A stretch of 23,126 nt of DNA, taken from the NCBI GenBank assembly GCA_964514665.1, contig CAZESH010000031.1, positions 1 through 23,126 on the forward strand, written 5' to 3'. Shown piece after piece: positions 13,715 to 22,540 of this stretch. The notes under the pieces are model-generated. The model was not told the DNA's origin. It made no database searches and worked only from the letters and a program-made list of their open reading frames with translations. How positions within the stretch are numbered: position 1 is the stretch's first letter; each line of letters begins with the position of its first letter. The stretch comes from CAZESH01 sp964514665 (lineage in GTDB: Bacteria > Bacillota > Bacilli > Paenibacillales > KCTC-25726). The translations under genes were made by a program, and so were the position numbers.

Positions 13715-16700
13715 CGATGCCACCTCCATTTATCTCCGGCTCCGCCGGGTTTTCAGGCTCCGCTCCCGCAGGCATCGCCTGCCAAAGAGCGTCTTCGTCT
13801 TTTGCCTGCAGGTTTCGGTATGCGTTGCCGTCGAACGCGCTTTCGAACTGACAAACCGCTTTGAAGCCGCAAAACGTACAAGGCGTTTTTTTGCCCATCC
13901 GGTACGGCCGGATATCGACCACGCCCTCCGTGATCGCCGTGCCCGTCTCCCTAATGCTGCTGCGTATATGGCGGCGCAGCGTTTGCCACTGACCAGGCGA
14001 ATAGACAGAGGAATTTTTGTAGATTTGACCGTTTTCGGACATGCCGACCGGGATAATTTCCGAACGCTTTTCCATGGCTCCGTCCATCAGTCTGATCACT
14101 TCCGCATCGGCCAGCACAAGACCTTTCATTTTGAAGCGCTTGAAAAGCATTTTTTCCGCATCCTCTTCGTCGGTTTTGCCATTCAAGGCAAGCAGCGGGT
14201 TATGCACATGAAAATACAGGACGCCCGCGGGAACGATTTTCTTGGTCGCGGCTCGTTCGGCATGCGTCACCATCACATCCAGATAGGTCAGCATCTGCAT
14301 CGACAAGCCGTAATACACCTCGGGTAGGCGCAGCGCCTTATCTCCTGACTTGTAATCGATGACTCTGAAATAGACCGCATGCTCGTCCTCGGCACGGTCA
14401 ACCCGATCAATCCTGCCTGCAACCTCCATCGAAAAACCGTGGTTCAACTCGAATTTCAACGGCGGCACACTGGCTCCCGCACCGAAATCAAGCTCCAGCC
14501 CATGGGGCTGAAATCCGCTTCTTCTGGCATGCTCGCCAAGCACGACGGAGGCGCGGCCGACCGTTTCCTTCAGCTTGCGGGCGACATACCGGTAGCGATT
14601 GGTGCTGAGCAAAATTTCATTTTGCAGCCGGGGAGACAGCGCCTCCACTGCAGCATACGCTCTCTCCAGGCATTCCCGGCGGGACAACTCTCCCCAATGC
14701 AGCCGTTCCTTGCCCAACTGATCGGCGATCATCCGCAGCGCGGCATGAAAAAGCTGGCCCACATCCGGAGCTTCCAGACGATACACGCCGCGTTCCCTCA
14801 GCTTGAGACCGTAGGACGCGAAATGCGAAAACGGACAGGCGGCGAATTTCTCCATCCGCGAAACGCTCGCCTGCAGCTGCTGACCGTACAGCAGCAAAGA
14901 AGTTGCGTAGGATAAAGGACGTTCGTGATTGGCGAAGAACAAGCCCCGATTCATCAGCTCGAGTCCGTTTTTCCATGCGGAGTTGGCGCAGAACCAATTG
15001 TAGAGTTGCCACCACATAGGGGAAAGGGGGACCCCCTTTTTCCATCGACGCAGCTGCACCGTCAAATAAGACAGCGAGCGTGCGGGATGCTGGACATACT
15101 CCAACTGCTCTTCCGCCGCGGCCGCGCCTTCGGGTTCTCCAACAATGAGATCGCCTTCGATGGAGGAATACATCCGCTTCAATCTGCGGATCACCTGCGA
15201 GGGCAGCAATGCCCTGCCCTCTTCGTCCGCGAGCGGATAACTGATCCACAGCCGGTCCGATGGAATGGAAAAAGCGGTATAAATAAGGAACCGTTCATCC
15301 AGCAAGCGGCGTTTGTTGCCCGGTGCCAGGCCGAGTCCCGTACGCTCCAGCCATTCCCGCTCCAGCTCGGAAATGGCTCCTCCTTCCTCGAAACGGGCAG
15401 GCAGCACACCGTCGTTCGCACCAAGTAAAAAGCAGCATTTCACCTCTGAGGAACGCGAGCGATCAATGCTTCCGATCAATACTTGATCGAGTGCTGGCGG
15501 CACCAGTCCGAGCCGGATGCTGTCCAGACCGGTTTCCAAAATGCCGGCAAAAAGCTCAGCGCCGATTTTCTCCTCACCAAGCATTTCCACAAGCTGATCG
15601 ATCACAGTGATTACACTGTCCCAAATGGCGGCGTGTTCCCTGGCTTTTTCCGCTTGTCCGTCACGCAGGCATGCACGGCTCCAACGATCCAGCGCAGCCG
15701 GTACGCGCAGATCAATCAATAGGCGATACAGTGCTTCGCACATTGCTTTAACGCTGTCCGCTTGCTTTAGACTCTCCTGAAACGCTTTCAGCGGCGTGAC
15801 GATGCGCATGCGATCGCGGTGAATTTGTTCGAGATCGGCGCTTTTTACCGTTTCGGGGCGGTCATCGTCCAATGAACGGTAAAGCTGATAGCTCCACTTC
15901 TCGGGATTCGTCCATCTCGAACCCTGAATCCCGAAGGCCAGCACATAATTTTCCAGCTTGTCCATCCTGCTGCGATAATCGCCGAACGTCTTCCCGGAGC
16001 CATCTTTCTGCTTGTCGCCGCCGTTTTCGTGGGCGGCTGTGGGCGAATCGAAGAAGTCCGTTTTCACCGCGCGAAATACTGCATCATACCGCCAATTGCC
16101 ATTGACGATTTCCAGCGCGGAGCGAATCAGCTCCACGAGCGGATGATGGACGACCGGACGCTTTTGGTCAAAGAAATAGGGAATGCCGAAATCGGCAAGC
16201 ACCGTTTCCAGCAAATCCTGATAATCCTCCCCATTGCGAATGACTATGGCAATATCGCGCCAGCGGTACCCGCCGTCCCGTACAAGGCGCAAAATCTCGC
16301 GCGCCGCCGCTTCGACCTCCGCTCTGCGGTGAACCGCAGCCTGCACGGTAATCTGTTCGCCGAGCGGACGTTCGCCGTTTTCGCAAGACGATTGCCAGGG
16401 CACAACGCCGTCTCCGGCTTGCTCGAGATGCTGCAGCGCGGGGCTGCGCCTGAATCTGGGCAGCGGATCGCGCTGCAGCAACAGCGGGACTTCCTGCGCA
16501 ACATTGTGCTCGGCGGCCATACTGCGCAGCTTGATCATGGTGTCGGCAGTCGGGTAAAACAAATCCAGCTCGTCGGGATTTTCCTGCGGTTGATAGATGC
16601 GATCGGCGCAAAGAGACAAATTTACCTTGATGCATTTCTTCATCAGTTGCGCAATCACGGCGTATTCCTGCGGGGTAAAGCCGTGAAAGCCGTCGATCCA

Positions 16701-17315
16701 TATTTCCGCTTGAGCTAGATAATGCGAGTCTTCTACAGCAGACGCCAGCATCGTGAGCAAGTCTTCGGAATCCACGTACAGACCGGACAGCGCTTGCTCC
16801 AGATGCGAATATATCAAAGTAAGATCCTGCAGCTTGTCCGCCAGCAGATGCGACCTCTCCTTGAAGAAATTCTGGTATGTATCGGCATGCGATTGCAGTT
16901 TCTGCGGGTCGAGCAAATATCGTTTAAATTCGTTGATGATGTCGTGCAAATTGTCGATTGCGCCCATCTGCTCATCCGCATGGCGAAAAATTTTCAGCTG
17001 TTTGTTAACATGGCGGACGATGCGGTAAATCAGCATTTTCTTTCCCGTTTCCGTAATCGGCACGCGTGCCGTTCCACCGGTTTCCTGCAGCACGCGAAAG
17101 GCCAAACGGCGAAAGCTCAGCACTTGGGCGCGGATCGTTCCGGAGATGCCGGGCTTGCGGATCAAAGCATATTCCGCTTGAAAGGTCGCTTGCTCCGGAA
17201 CAAGCAGGATCAATGGAGGACCGAGCGGTTCTTTTTCCAGCCGTTCGCTGATTTCCTGCAGACACCTGGCCGTTTTCCCGCTGCCGGCACGTCCTATGAC
17301 AAGTCGAATCGACAT
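13695..17315 (-). CDS. addB: Helicase-nuclease subunit AddB (iron-sulfur)
   Basis: Partner of AddA. It has an inactive helicase-like fold that scans for Chi, and a C-terminal RecB-type nuclease that cuts the 5' strand. Numbering is from the 1,206-residue product. Walker A GRAGSGKT is at about residues 8-15, followed by LVPEQATFQAEYAL, a strong AddB signature. The four cysteines of the 4Fe-4S staple are present: one in ACPFSHFASYGL and the C-terminal C-x2-C-x5-C at about 1146, 1149 and 1155. Between them lies the nuclease core, GRIDRVDR then VIDYKSG. The start is ambiguous between adjacent ATGs at 17318 and 17315 (AAAGG 5 or 8 nt upstream) and a GTG at 17324 that overlaps the ribosome-binding site; 17315 gives the best spacing. 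It follows the rlmI-type gene by 33 bp and overlaps addA. Confidence 0.97.
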   Translation of the reverse strand: MSIRLVIGRAGSGKTARCLQEISERLEKEPLGPPLILLVPEQATFQAEYALIRKPGISGTIRAQVLSFRRLAFRVLQETGGTARVPITETGKKMLIYRIVRHVNKQLKIFRHADEQMGAIDNLHDIINEFKRYLLDPQKLQSHADTYQNFFKERSHLLADKLQDLTLIYSHLEQALSGLYVDSEDLLTMLASAVEDSHYLAQAEIWIDGFHGFTPQEYAVIAQLMKKCIKVNLSLCADRIYQPQENPDELDLFYPTADTMIKLRSMAAEHNVAQEVPLLLQRDPLPRFRRSPALQHLEQAGDGVVPWQSSCENGERPLGEQITVQAAVHRRAEVEAAAREILRLVRDGGYRWRDIAIVIRNGEDYQDLLETVLADFGIPYFFDQKRPVVHHPLVELIRSALEIVNGNWRYDAVFRAVKTDFFDSPTAAHENGGDKQKDGSGKTFGDYRSRMDKLENYVLAFGIQGSRWTNPEKWSYQLYRSLDDDRPETVKSADLEQIHRDRMRIVTPLKAFQESLKQADSVKAMCEALYRLLIDLRVPAALDRWSRACLRDGQAEKAREHAAIWDSVITVIDQLVEMLGEEKIGAELFAGILETGLDSIRLGLVPPALDQVLIGSIDRSRSSEVKCCFLLGANDGVLPARFEEGGAISELEREWLERTGLGLAPGNKRRLLDERFLIYTAFSIPSDRLWISYPLADEEGRALLPSQVIRRLKRMYSSIEGDLIVGEPEGAAAAEEQLEYVQHPARSLSYLTVQLRRWKKGVPLSPMWWQLYNWFCANSAWKNGLELMNRGLFFANHERPLSYATSLLLYGQQLQASVSRMEKFAACPFSHFASYGLKLRERGVYRLEAPDVGQLFHAALRMIADQLGKERLHWGELSRRECLERAYAAVEALSPRLQNEILLSTNRYRYVARKLKETVGRASVVLGEHARRSGFQPHGLELDFGAGASVPPLKFELNHGFSMEVAGRIDRVDRAEDEHAVYFRVIDYKSGDKALRLPEVYYGLSMQMLTYLDVMVTHAERAATKKIVPAGVLYFHVHNPLLALNGKTDEEDAEKMLFKRFKMKGLVLADAEVIRLMDGAMEKRSEIIPVGMSENGQIYKNSSVYSPGQWQTLRRHIRSSIRETGTAITEGVVDIRPYRMGKKTPCTFCGFKAVCQFESAFDGNAYRNLQAKDEDALWQAMPAGAEPENPAEPEINGGGIDAADRA

Positions 17316-17348
17316 CATTCTCACCTTTCAACATTTTTCTTTATCTTA

Positions 17349-18716
17349 TCACACTTTGCTGCGCACCTCGAAGATGGAAAATTTTAGATAATGGCCTTCC
17401 TCCACACCCAAGATCCGTGGATGATCCTTGCCTGCCCCGTTAAATGAAATCAGACGCAGAATCTTGCCGGCATCTACGGCAGCATCGTGAATCGTTTCCA
17501 GGAAAAGCTCCGGCCGGACATGGTAGGAGCAGCTTGCAGTAACCAAGAAGCCTCCCTCGCGAACCAGCTTCATTGCATGCAAATTGATATCCTTGTACCC
17601 CCGGCGGGCGCCTTCAACAGCTTGCCTGGATTTGGCGAAGGCTGGAGGGTCCAAAATGACTACATCCCAGGTGCGGCTTTCCGCGGTTAAAGGCTTGGAG
17701 GTATCGACATGATTTTCGGCAGCTTGAGCGCGTTGTTTTCTTTCTTCAAGTCCCTTGACCTGCTCGCGCAAATATTGAAAGGCGTCGGCGACCACGAATT
17801 CAACCCTGTCAGAAAAACCGTTCAATTCGACATTACGCCGAGCGCTCTCAATGGCATGCTCGGATATATCGAGACAGGTCACCTTCTTGGCTCCGAATTT
17901 GCAGGCATTCAACGTAAAGCTGCCCGTATGCGAAAAGCATTCCAGCACTGTGGCCCCGTCCCAATAAGGAAAGCTGACTATTTTTCCGTTGCGGTTGACG
18001 GGAACGCTTTGCGTTCGACCTTCCTCTGTGACTTCACGCAGCTCGATTCCGCTTCTGCGCCCCCAGCCCATCATTAATGGCTCGATTGCGGCGCGGTTTT
18101 CCCGCTGATCGAAGAAATAACCGGTTTTTTGGCCTTCCACGATATCCACCGTGATCCGCAAACCGTTCTCCTCGATTTCCACAAACCGAGGACATTCTCC
18201 GAACAAAACACCCGTCGTTTGTTCAAGTCCTTCCAGTTCTCTGACTCCGACATCGCTGCGTTCATAAATGCCTTTCGGGCGGAAAACCTCGACCAGTGCC
18301 TGCACGATCGTCTCCCGCCGCTGCGCCAGCGCCAGCGTGAGCAGTTGAATGACCAGCACGTCGGAAAAGCGGTCGACGATCAGTCCGGGCACGAAATCCG
18401 CTTCTCCATACACCAAGCGGCAGGAGGCGGTATCAGGCACAAATCGTTCGCGATAATCGCGGCAGCGCGTAAAACGCTCGACAAAAAAAGCCTCATTCAG
18501 CTCTTCAAGCGGATGGTAGGCAAAAATCCGCACAGCGATTTGTGAATTCGGGTTGTAGGCACCGCTTGCCAAAAATCGGCCCAAATGATCGGAAACCGTA
18601 ACCATATCACCCGCTGAAGGCTCCCCTTCGATCCGTTCGATTTCATTTTTAAATACCCAGGGGTGATGCCCCTCCACTCTTTTCTTTCTTTTTTTCAATA
18701 ACACCACATTAGCCAA
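17349..18716 (-). CDS. Class I SAM-dependent rRNA methyltransferase, RlmI type
   Basis: A 455-residue predicted 23S rRNA m5C methyltransferase of the RlmI/YwbD group. An N-terminal PUA RNA-binding domain (about 2-80, with VFKNEIERIEGEP-AGDMV) is followed by an EEHEE-like bridging region and a Rossmann fold. Motif I is at about 257-270 (VLECFSHTGSFTLNA), LDISEHAIESARRNVELNGF follows at 282-301, motif IV DPPAFAKS is at 356-363, and the Ser-Cys-Ser-x-His block is near 395-399. The GQKTGYFFDQRENR signature is at 195-208. Compared with the E. coli-type protein, about 35 extra residues (roughly 217-252) sit between that signature and motif I, with a further linker at about 320-348. The start is TTG at 18716, set by AAAGGCGG 7 nt upstream. 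It is divergent from the Na/Pi-type transporter gene and leads into addB. Exact target nucleotide is not inferable. Confidence 0.9.
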   Translation of the reverse strand: MANVVLLKKRKKRVEGHHPWVFKNEIERIEGEPSAGDMVTVSDHLGRFLASGAYNPNSQIAVRIFAYHPLEELNEAFFVERFTRCRDYRERFVPDTASCRLVYGEADFVPGLIVDRFSDVLVIQLLTLALAQRRETIVQALVEVFRPKGIYERSDVGVRELEGLEQTTGVLFGECPRFVEIEENGLRITVDIVEGQKTGYFFDQRENRAAIEPLMMGWGRRSGIELREVTEEGRTQSVPVNRNGKIVSFPYWDGATVLECFSHTGSFTLNACKFGAKKVTCLDISEHAIESARRNVELNGFSDRVEFVVADAFQYLREQVKGLEERKQRAQAAENHVDTSKPLTAESRTWDVVILDPPAFAKSRQAVEGARRGYKDINLHAMKLVREGGFLVTASCSYHVRPELFLETIHDAAVDAGKILRLISFNGAGKDHPRILGVEEGHYLKFSIFEVRSKV

Positions 18717-18848
18717 ACAAATTCCGCCTTTCGTCTCGATTTAGGGACAGATGCTTGTCATGCCCGCCGCTTTCCATTCATATAAATCTACTTATACGAG
18801 TTCTTGTCCTTTTTCCATTTGTATTCAATCAAAGGAGTAGACCTTTAC

Positions 18849-19823
18849 ATGCTGACGCAAATCGTTTTTCCGCTGCTAGCGGGACTAGCCGTTTTTTTGT
18901 TCGGAATGAAGGCGATGGAGCTTGCCCTGCATCTTTGGGCGGCTCCCTACCTGAAGCAGGTACTCCGCCATTTGACGCAGACGCCGTGGAGAGGGCTCTT
19001 GACCGGAACGGTGACTACCGCCGCGATGCAGAGCAGCAGTGCCGTCACCGTGATTACAATCGGTCTTGTCAATGCAGGAATCATTACCTTCCCGCAGACG
19101 CTTGGAATCATTCTCGGAACGAATATTGGAGGCTGCCTCACCACCGAACTGATCGGTCTGGAGATCAGCCATACGGGATTGCCTTTGCTGATCGTTTCGG
19201 CAATAGTCTGGTTTATGGCCTGGTCGCTTCCCGCGGAAACGATGAGTCCGGCGATGGAAAAGACGGTTACGGCTTTCCGCCACCTGTCGCTTGCGGTCGG
19301 AGGCTTTGCCTGCATTTTGCTAGGCATGAAGATCATGGAGTCGATCGTGCCTGCCCTGCAAAGCAAAGGACTGCTCGCCTGGTTTCTTGAGCAGTCGCAA
19401 AAAAGCCTGCTCTGGGGCATTCTTGCCGGCGCCGTGCTGACCGCAATCGTGCAGAGCAGCGCGGCGACCATTGCGATCACGATGGGACTGGCCTCCGTTC
19501 AAGCGATCTCCATAGAGCTTGGCATAGCGATCATCCTCGGAGCGAACATCGGCACCTGCGTCACCGCTTTTATCGCCAGCATCGGGGGCAGCAAATACGG
19601 ACAATTGGTTGCTTGGGCGCATGTGATTCTTAATATCGGCGGAGCGCTGCTGTTTTACCCGCTGATCCCCTACCTGCAGTCCGTCTCCGTGTGGATGTCC
19701 GATATTCCGGCCAGCCAACTGGCGCATGCGCAGAGCGTCTATAATATCGTCTGCTCGCTTGCCGCTCTACCGCTTTGCTATCTCCCGTTCCTAAAAAAAA
19801 TCCAAAGCGGCAGTCCGCTTTAA
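18849..19823 (+). CDS. Na/Pi-cotransporter II-type membrane protein (YqeW-like)
   Basis: A 324-residue polytopic membrane protein of the Na/Pi-cotransporter family (PF02690), predicted to carry sodium-coupled phosphate or a related anion. It shows the internal duplication of the family: residues 57-99 (T-A-A-M-Q-S-S-S-A-V..., ending G-T-N-I-G-G-C) and 198-240 (T-A-I-V-Q-S-S-A-A-T..., ending G-A-N-I-G-T-C) align over 43 positions without a gap. The two QSS motifs at 61-63 and 202-204 are the substrate-site signature. About eight hydrophobic segments are visible. No C-terminal PhoU domain is present, as in short bacterial forms. The start ATG at 18849 has AAAGGAG 11 nt upstream; the longer frame from 18804 lacks one. 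In B. subtilis yqeW occupies the matching place after mtaB. The 3' end overlaps the convergent NUDIX gene by 4 nt. Confidence 0.92.
   Translation: MLTQIVFPLLAGLAVFLFGMKAMELALHLWAAPYLKQVLRHLTQTPWRGLLTGTVTTAAMQSSSAVTVITIGLVNAGIITFPQTLGIILGTNIGGCLTTELIGLEISHTGLPLLIVSAIVWFMAWSLPAETMSPAMEKTVTAFRHLSLAVGGFACILLGMKIMESIVPALQSKGLLAWFLEQSQKSLLWGILAGAVLTAIVQSSAATIAITMGLASVQAISIELGIAIILGANIGTCVTAFIASIGGSKYGQLVAWAHVILNIGGALLFYPLIPYLQSVSVWMSDIPASQLAHAQSVYNIVCSLAALPLCYLPFLKKIQSGSPL
19793..19821 (-). terminator. Terminator of the NUDIX gene, embedded in the 3' end of the convergent transporter gene
   Basis: Read on the minus strand: a 7-bp stem AAAGCGG/CCGCTTT with a 4-nt loop (19821-19804), then GGA, then eight U (19800-19793). 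The hairpin starts within the NUDIX stop codon. The same bases encode the last residues of the Na/Pi-type protein on the plus strand. Confidence 0.65.
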
Positions 19824-20245
19824 ATATCCAGCCCCAACCGCTCCAGCGCTTTTCTTAATACGGAATCGTTATTTCTGTATCCGGCCGAGGCTTGGCGCAG
19901 CCATGCTTGCCCGGGCTCAAGCCATACCGCGGAGCGGATCTCTTCTTCCTGCACCTTCAAATCACCCTGCACAGCCTCAACCAAATAGTAGTGAACGGCT
20001 TTATCCACTGTCTCGCCGTTCCCATGCCGATATTGGTAACGGATGACCTCCAGGTCTCCCTGCAAGTCGCCGCGGATTCCCGTTTCTTCGAGAATTTCCC
20101 GCAGAGCGGTCTGCTCCAAGGTCTCCCCGGCTTCTATTTTTCCTTTCGGAAGCGTCACCTTGCCGTATCGGTCTTGAATCATCAATATTTGCATGTTTTC
20201 ATGATTGCGGCGATAAACGACCCCGCCCGCGGAAATTTCTTGCAT
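19820..20245 (-). CDS. NUDIX hydrolase
   Basis: A 141-residue pyrophosphohydrolase of the NUDIX superfamily. The Nudix box is complete: G-x5-E-x7-R-E-I-L-E-E-T-G-I at about residues 35-57, preceded by KVTLPKG, the form seen in Ap4A and 8-oxo-dGTP pyrophosphatase-like members. The N-terminal SAGGVVYRR strand is typical. The exact substrate (diadenosine polyphosphate, oxidised nucleotide or capped RNA) cannot be decided. The ATG at 20245 has AAAGGG about 9 nt upstream. It is separated from mtaB by that gene's terminator, so it may have its own promoter, which I could not identify. It converges on the Na/Pi-type gene with a 4-nt overlap of stop codons. Confidence 0.9.
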   Translation of the reverse strand: MQEISAGGVVYRRNHENMQILMIQDRYGKVTLPKGKIEAGETLEQTALREILEETGIRGDLQGDLEVIRYQYRHGNGETVDKAVHYYLVEAVQGDLKVQEEEIRSAVWLEPGQAWLRQASAGYRNNDSVLRKALERLGLDI

Positions 20246-20277
20246 GATGCGTCACCCTTTATCCATTTAATATGTTG

Positions 20278-20311
20278 AAAAAGTGTGCCTGCGAGCTTTC
20301 GCCGACACACT
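20278..20311 (-). terminator. Terminator after mtaB
   Basis: On the minus strand: AGTGTG (20311-20306), a 3-nt internal loop, GCGA with its complement TCGC around a 4-nt loop, a 3-nt internal loop, then CACACT (20287-20282), ending in five U (20282-20278). It lies about 19 bp after the mtaB stop codon. Confidence 0.75.
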
Positions 20312-20329
20312 CCTCTGCTTTTGATCCGC

Positions 20330-21676
20330 TTATAGATTGGCGGCTTGAGCGGATTTTGCCGATAACACTCGGGCCAATTCACCACGGCAAACGTTTCCGT
20401 CCGCCTGCGTCAGCTTGACTCTGCACAGCTCGCCGCGCAAAGCCTCCGTTCCGGGAAAAACCACCTGCAGATAGTTGTCTGCATGTCCGAGCAGCAAACC
20501 GCTCCCCGGCTCTTCCTTATAAACCCCTTCTGGAATAACCTCAAGCACTTCCCCGACAAACTGCTGCGCATAACGATTTTTCAGGCTGTCCGACAGGCGG
20601 ATCAGCTCACGCACACGGCGATGCTTCTCCTCTTCCTCCACCTGATCGTCCATCCTTGCCGCCGGCGTACCGTTTCGCTTGGAATACGGAAACACATGCA
20701 GTTCGGAAAAGCCCAGCCGTTCAATCAAGCGATAGCCGTCCATGAACATGGCTTCCGTTTCCCCCGGAAAGCCTACGATTACATCGGTTGTAATCGCCAC
20801 GCCCGGCATCGCCTTATGCAGCTTCTCGATCTTCTCCGCGAATTCGGCCGTCGTATATTTGCGCCGCATTCTCTTCAGCACCTCATCATGGCCGGCCTGA
20901 AGGGGAATATGCAGATGACGGCACATTTTGCCCGAAGACTTGAGCACCTCGATCATTTCATCGCTGATCTGGCTCGCTTCAATCGAACTGATGCGGATGC
21001 GCTCCAGCCCCTCGATCTTGTCCAAATCCTGCAGCAGGTGATGCAGCCTGTAATGATCCAGGTCATCGCCATAGCCTCCGGTGTGGATGCCGGTCAGGAC
21101 AATTTCTTTGAAGCCGGATTGCACCAGCCTGTGCGCCTGCTCGATCACGCTCTGCGGACTGCGGCTTCGTGAAAGTCCCCGCGACCAGGGAATGATGCAG
21201 AAGGTGCAGAAGTTGTTGCAGCCATCCTGAATTTTCAAAAACGCCCGGGTTTTGTCGGCAAAATCCGGCACGTCCATATCCTCGAAATCGCGTGTCTTCA
21301 TGATGCCGCGAACCGCATTGATCGGTTCCCGCTCCTCCCTGATGCGATCGATATAGGAGAGGATTTTGTCCCGGTCCTGCGTGCCGACAACCAGATCCAC
21401 CCCGGGAATATCCATGACTTCCTTGGGTGATGTCTGCGCATAACAGCCCGTTACCGCAACAACCGCTTGCGGATTGCGGCGAATCGCGCGGCGGATGATC
21501 TGCCGGCTTTTTTTGTCGCCTGTATTGGTGACCGTGCACGTATTGATCAAATAAACATCGGCAGCCTGTTCGAAATCGACCTGCTCATAGCCGGCATTTT
21601 TAAACAGCTGCCAGATCGCTTCCGTATCGTAAAAATTGACTTTGCAGCCCAATGTATAAAAGGCGACCTTTGCCAT
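20330..21676 (-). CDS. mtaB: tRNA t6A37 methylthiotransferase MtaB
   Basis: Radical-SAM enzyme that converts N6-threonylcarbamoyladenosine at position 37 of ANN-decoding tRNAs to its 2-methylthio form. Domain order is the family standard for a 448-residue protein. The N-terminal UPF0004 domain carries cluster-binding Cys 11 (TLGCKVN), Cys 47 (NTCTVTN) and Cys 78 (VTGCYAQ). The radical-SAM core has C-x3-C-x2-C at 153, 157 and 160 (DGCNNFCTFCIIPWSRG). A C-terminal TRAM-like RNA-binding segment follows (from about residue 375). The WSRG after the SAM motif and the GCKVN opening favour MtaB over MiaB or RimO. The ATG at 21676 has GGAGG 10 nt upstream, and rsmE ends 18 bp before it, so the two are co-transcribed. 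Confidence 0.95.
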   Translation of the reverse strand: MAKVAFYTLGCKVNFYDTEAIWQLFKNAGYEQVDFEQAADVYLINTCTVTNTGDKKSRQIIRRAIRRNPQAVVAVTGCYAQTSPKEVMDIPGVDLVVGTQDRDKILSYIDRIREEREPINAVRGIMKTRDFEDMDVPDFADKTRAFLKIQDGCNNFCTFCIIPWSRGLSRSRSPQSVIEQAHRLVQSGFKEIVLTGIHTGGYGDDLDHYRLHHLLQDLDKIEGLERIRISSIEASQISDEMIEVLKSSGKMCRHLHIPLQAGHDEVLKRMRRKYTTAEFAEKIEKLHKAMPGVAITTDVIVGFPGETEAMFMDGYRLIERLGFSELHVFPYSKRNGTPAARMDDQVEEEEKHRRVRELIRLSDSLKNRYAQQFVGEVLEVIPEGVYKEEPGSGLLLGHADNYLQVVFPGTEALRGELCRVKLTQADGNVCRGELARVLSAKSAQAANL

Positions 21677-21694
21677 GGCTCTCTATCCTCCCGT

Positions 21695-22453
21695 CTATTC
21701 GGTTTCATATAAAATGTAGGAAAGCCCGACCAATGCGGCGGTTTCCGTACGAAGAATCGTTTTTCCCAAGCTGACCGACACGCATCCGTGCCGTTCTGCC
21801 TGCTCTCTTTCCGCTTCCGTGAATCCGCCTTCAGGCCCGATAATCAGCAGGAAGGTAAGCGCTTTGCCGTCCGGCGTGCTGCCGGTTAGCGCCTGCTTCA
21901 GCGCCTCCTTGAAAGATTGCTCCGTTTCCTTCTCATAACAGAAAAAAGCGAGATCTGCCTCTGCCGCCAGCTCCATCAGCCGCCGCCATTGAAGCGGCGA
22001 ATCGACATCCGGCACGACACCGCGATGCGCCTGCTCCGCAGCTTCAATGGCGATTTTCCGCCAGCGTTCCAGTCGTTTGGCTTCCTTCTTGGCATCGTAT
22101 TGGACAATCGTCCGTTCCGATATAAAGGGCAGGAAACGAACCGCGCCGATTTCCGTTCCTTTCTGGATGACGGTTTCGAATTTGTCGCCCTTCGGCAAGC
22201 TCTGCGCAATCCAGATGCGATGCTTTGGCTCGCTCAAGGATTGCCTTGCCTCGAGAATTTCGGCTCTCACTTGTTTATCGCCAATGTCCCTAAGCTCCGC
22301 TGTATATTCCCGGCCGGATCCGTCGCAGCAGATGATGCGGTCGCCGTTTTTGGCCCGCATGACCAAAGCGATATGACGGGCTGAATCACCGGTCAGGGTA
22401 ACATAATGATCCACTATTTGCTGCGGATCCACAAAATATCGCTGCATGTTCAT
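21695..22453 (-). CDS. rsmE: 16S rRNA (uracil-1498-N3)-methyltransferase RsmE
   Basis: SPOUT-fold methyltransferase that makes m3U1498 in the small subunit. The 252-residue product has an N-terminal PUA-like domain (about 1-70, with MQRYFV and H-ALVMRAKNGD). The trefoil-knot catalytic domain follows, with KGDKFE--IQKGTEIG (88-103), LLIIGPEGGFTEAE (202-215) and SLGKTILRTETAA (228-240), all hallmark motifs. The ATG at 22453 has AAAGG 5 nt upstream; an ATG two codons later (MQRYF) is also possible, with 11-nt spacing. It follows the M50 protease gene after an 87-bp gap in which no confident promoter or terminator was seen, and precedes mtaB. The order rsmE-mtaB is conserved in B. subtilis (yqeU-yqeV), where prmA rather than a protease lies upstream. 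Confidence 0.96.
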   Translation of the reverse strand: MNMQRYFVDPQQIVDHYVTLTGDSARHIALVMRAKNGDRIICCDGSGREYTAELRDIGDKQVRAEILEARQSLSEPKHRIWIAQSLPKGDKFETVIQKGTEIGAVRFLPFISERTIVQYDAKKEAKRLERWRKIAIEAAEQAHRGVVPDVDSPLQWRRLMELAAEADLAFFCYEKETEQSFKEALKQALTGSTPDGKALTFLLIIGPEGGFTEAEREQAERHGCVSVSLGKTILRTETAALVGLSYILYETE

Positions 22454-22540
22454 TCAAACCTTTCCCAAATCCAATTTACAGTTTACAACGTTTATTTTCT
22501 AAAAGCTAGTTTTTACAGTAACTCCCTGCTCCCGCCCGAG

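Noticed and set aside
18717..18848. Promoters in the gap between the RlmI-type gene and the Na/Pi-type gene
   Set aside because: TTGTCA and TATAAA-like strings are present on the plus strand but 20 bp apart, and the minus-strand candidates are poorer; no confident call.
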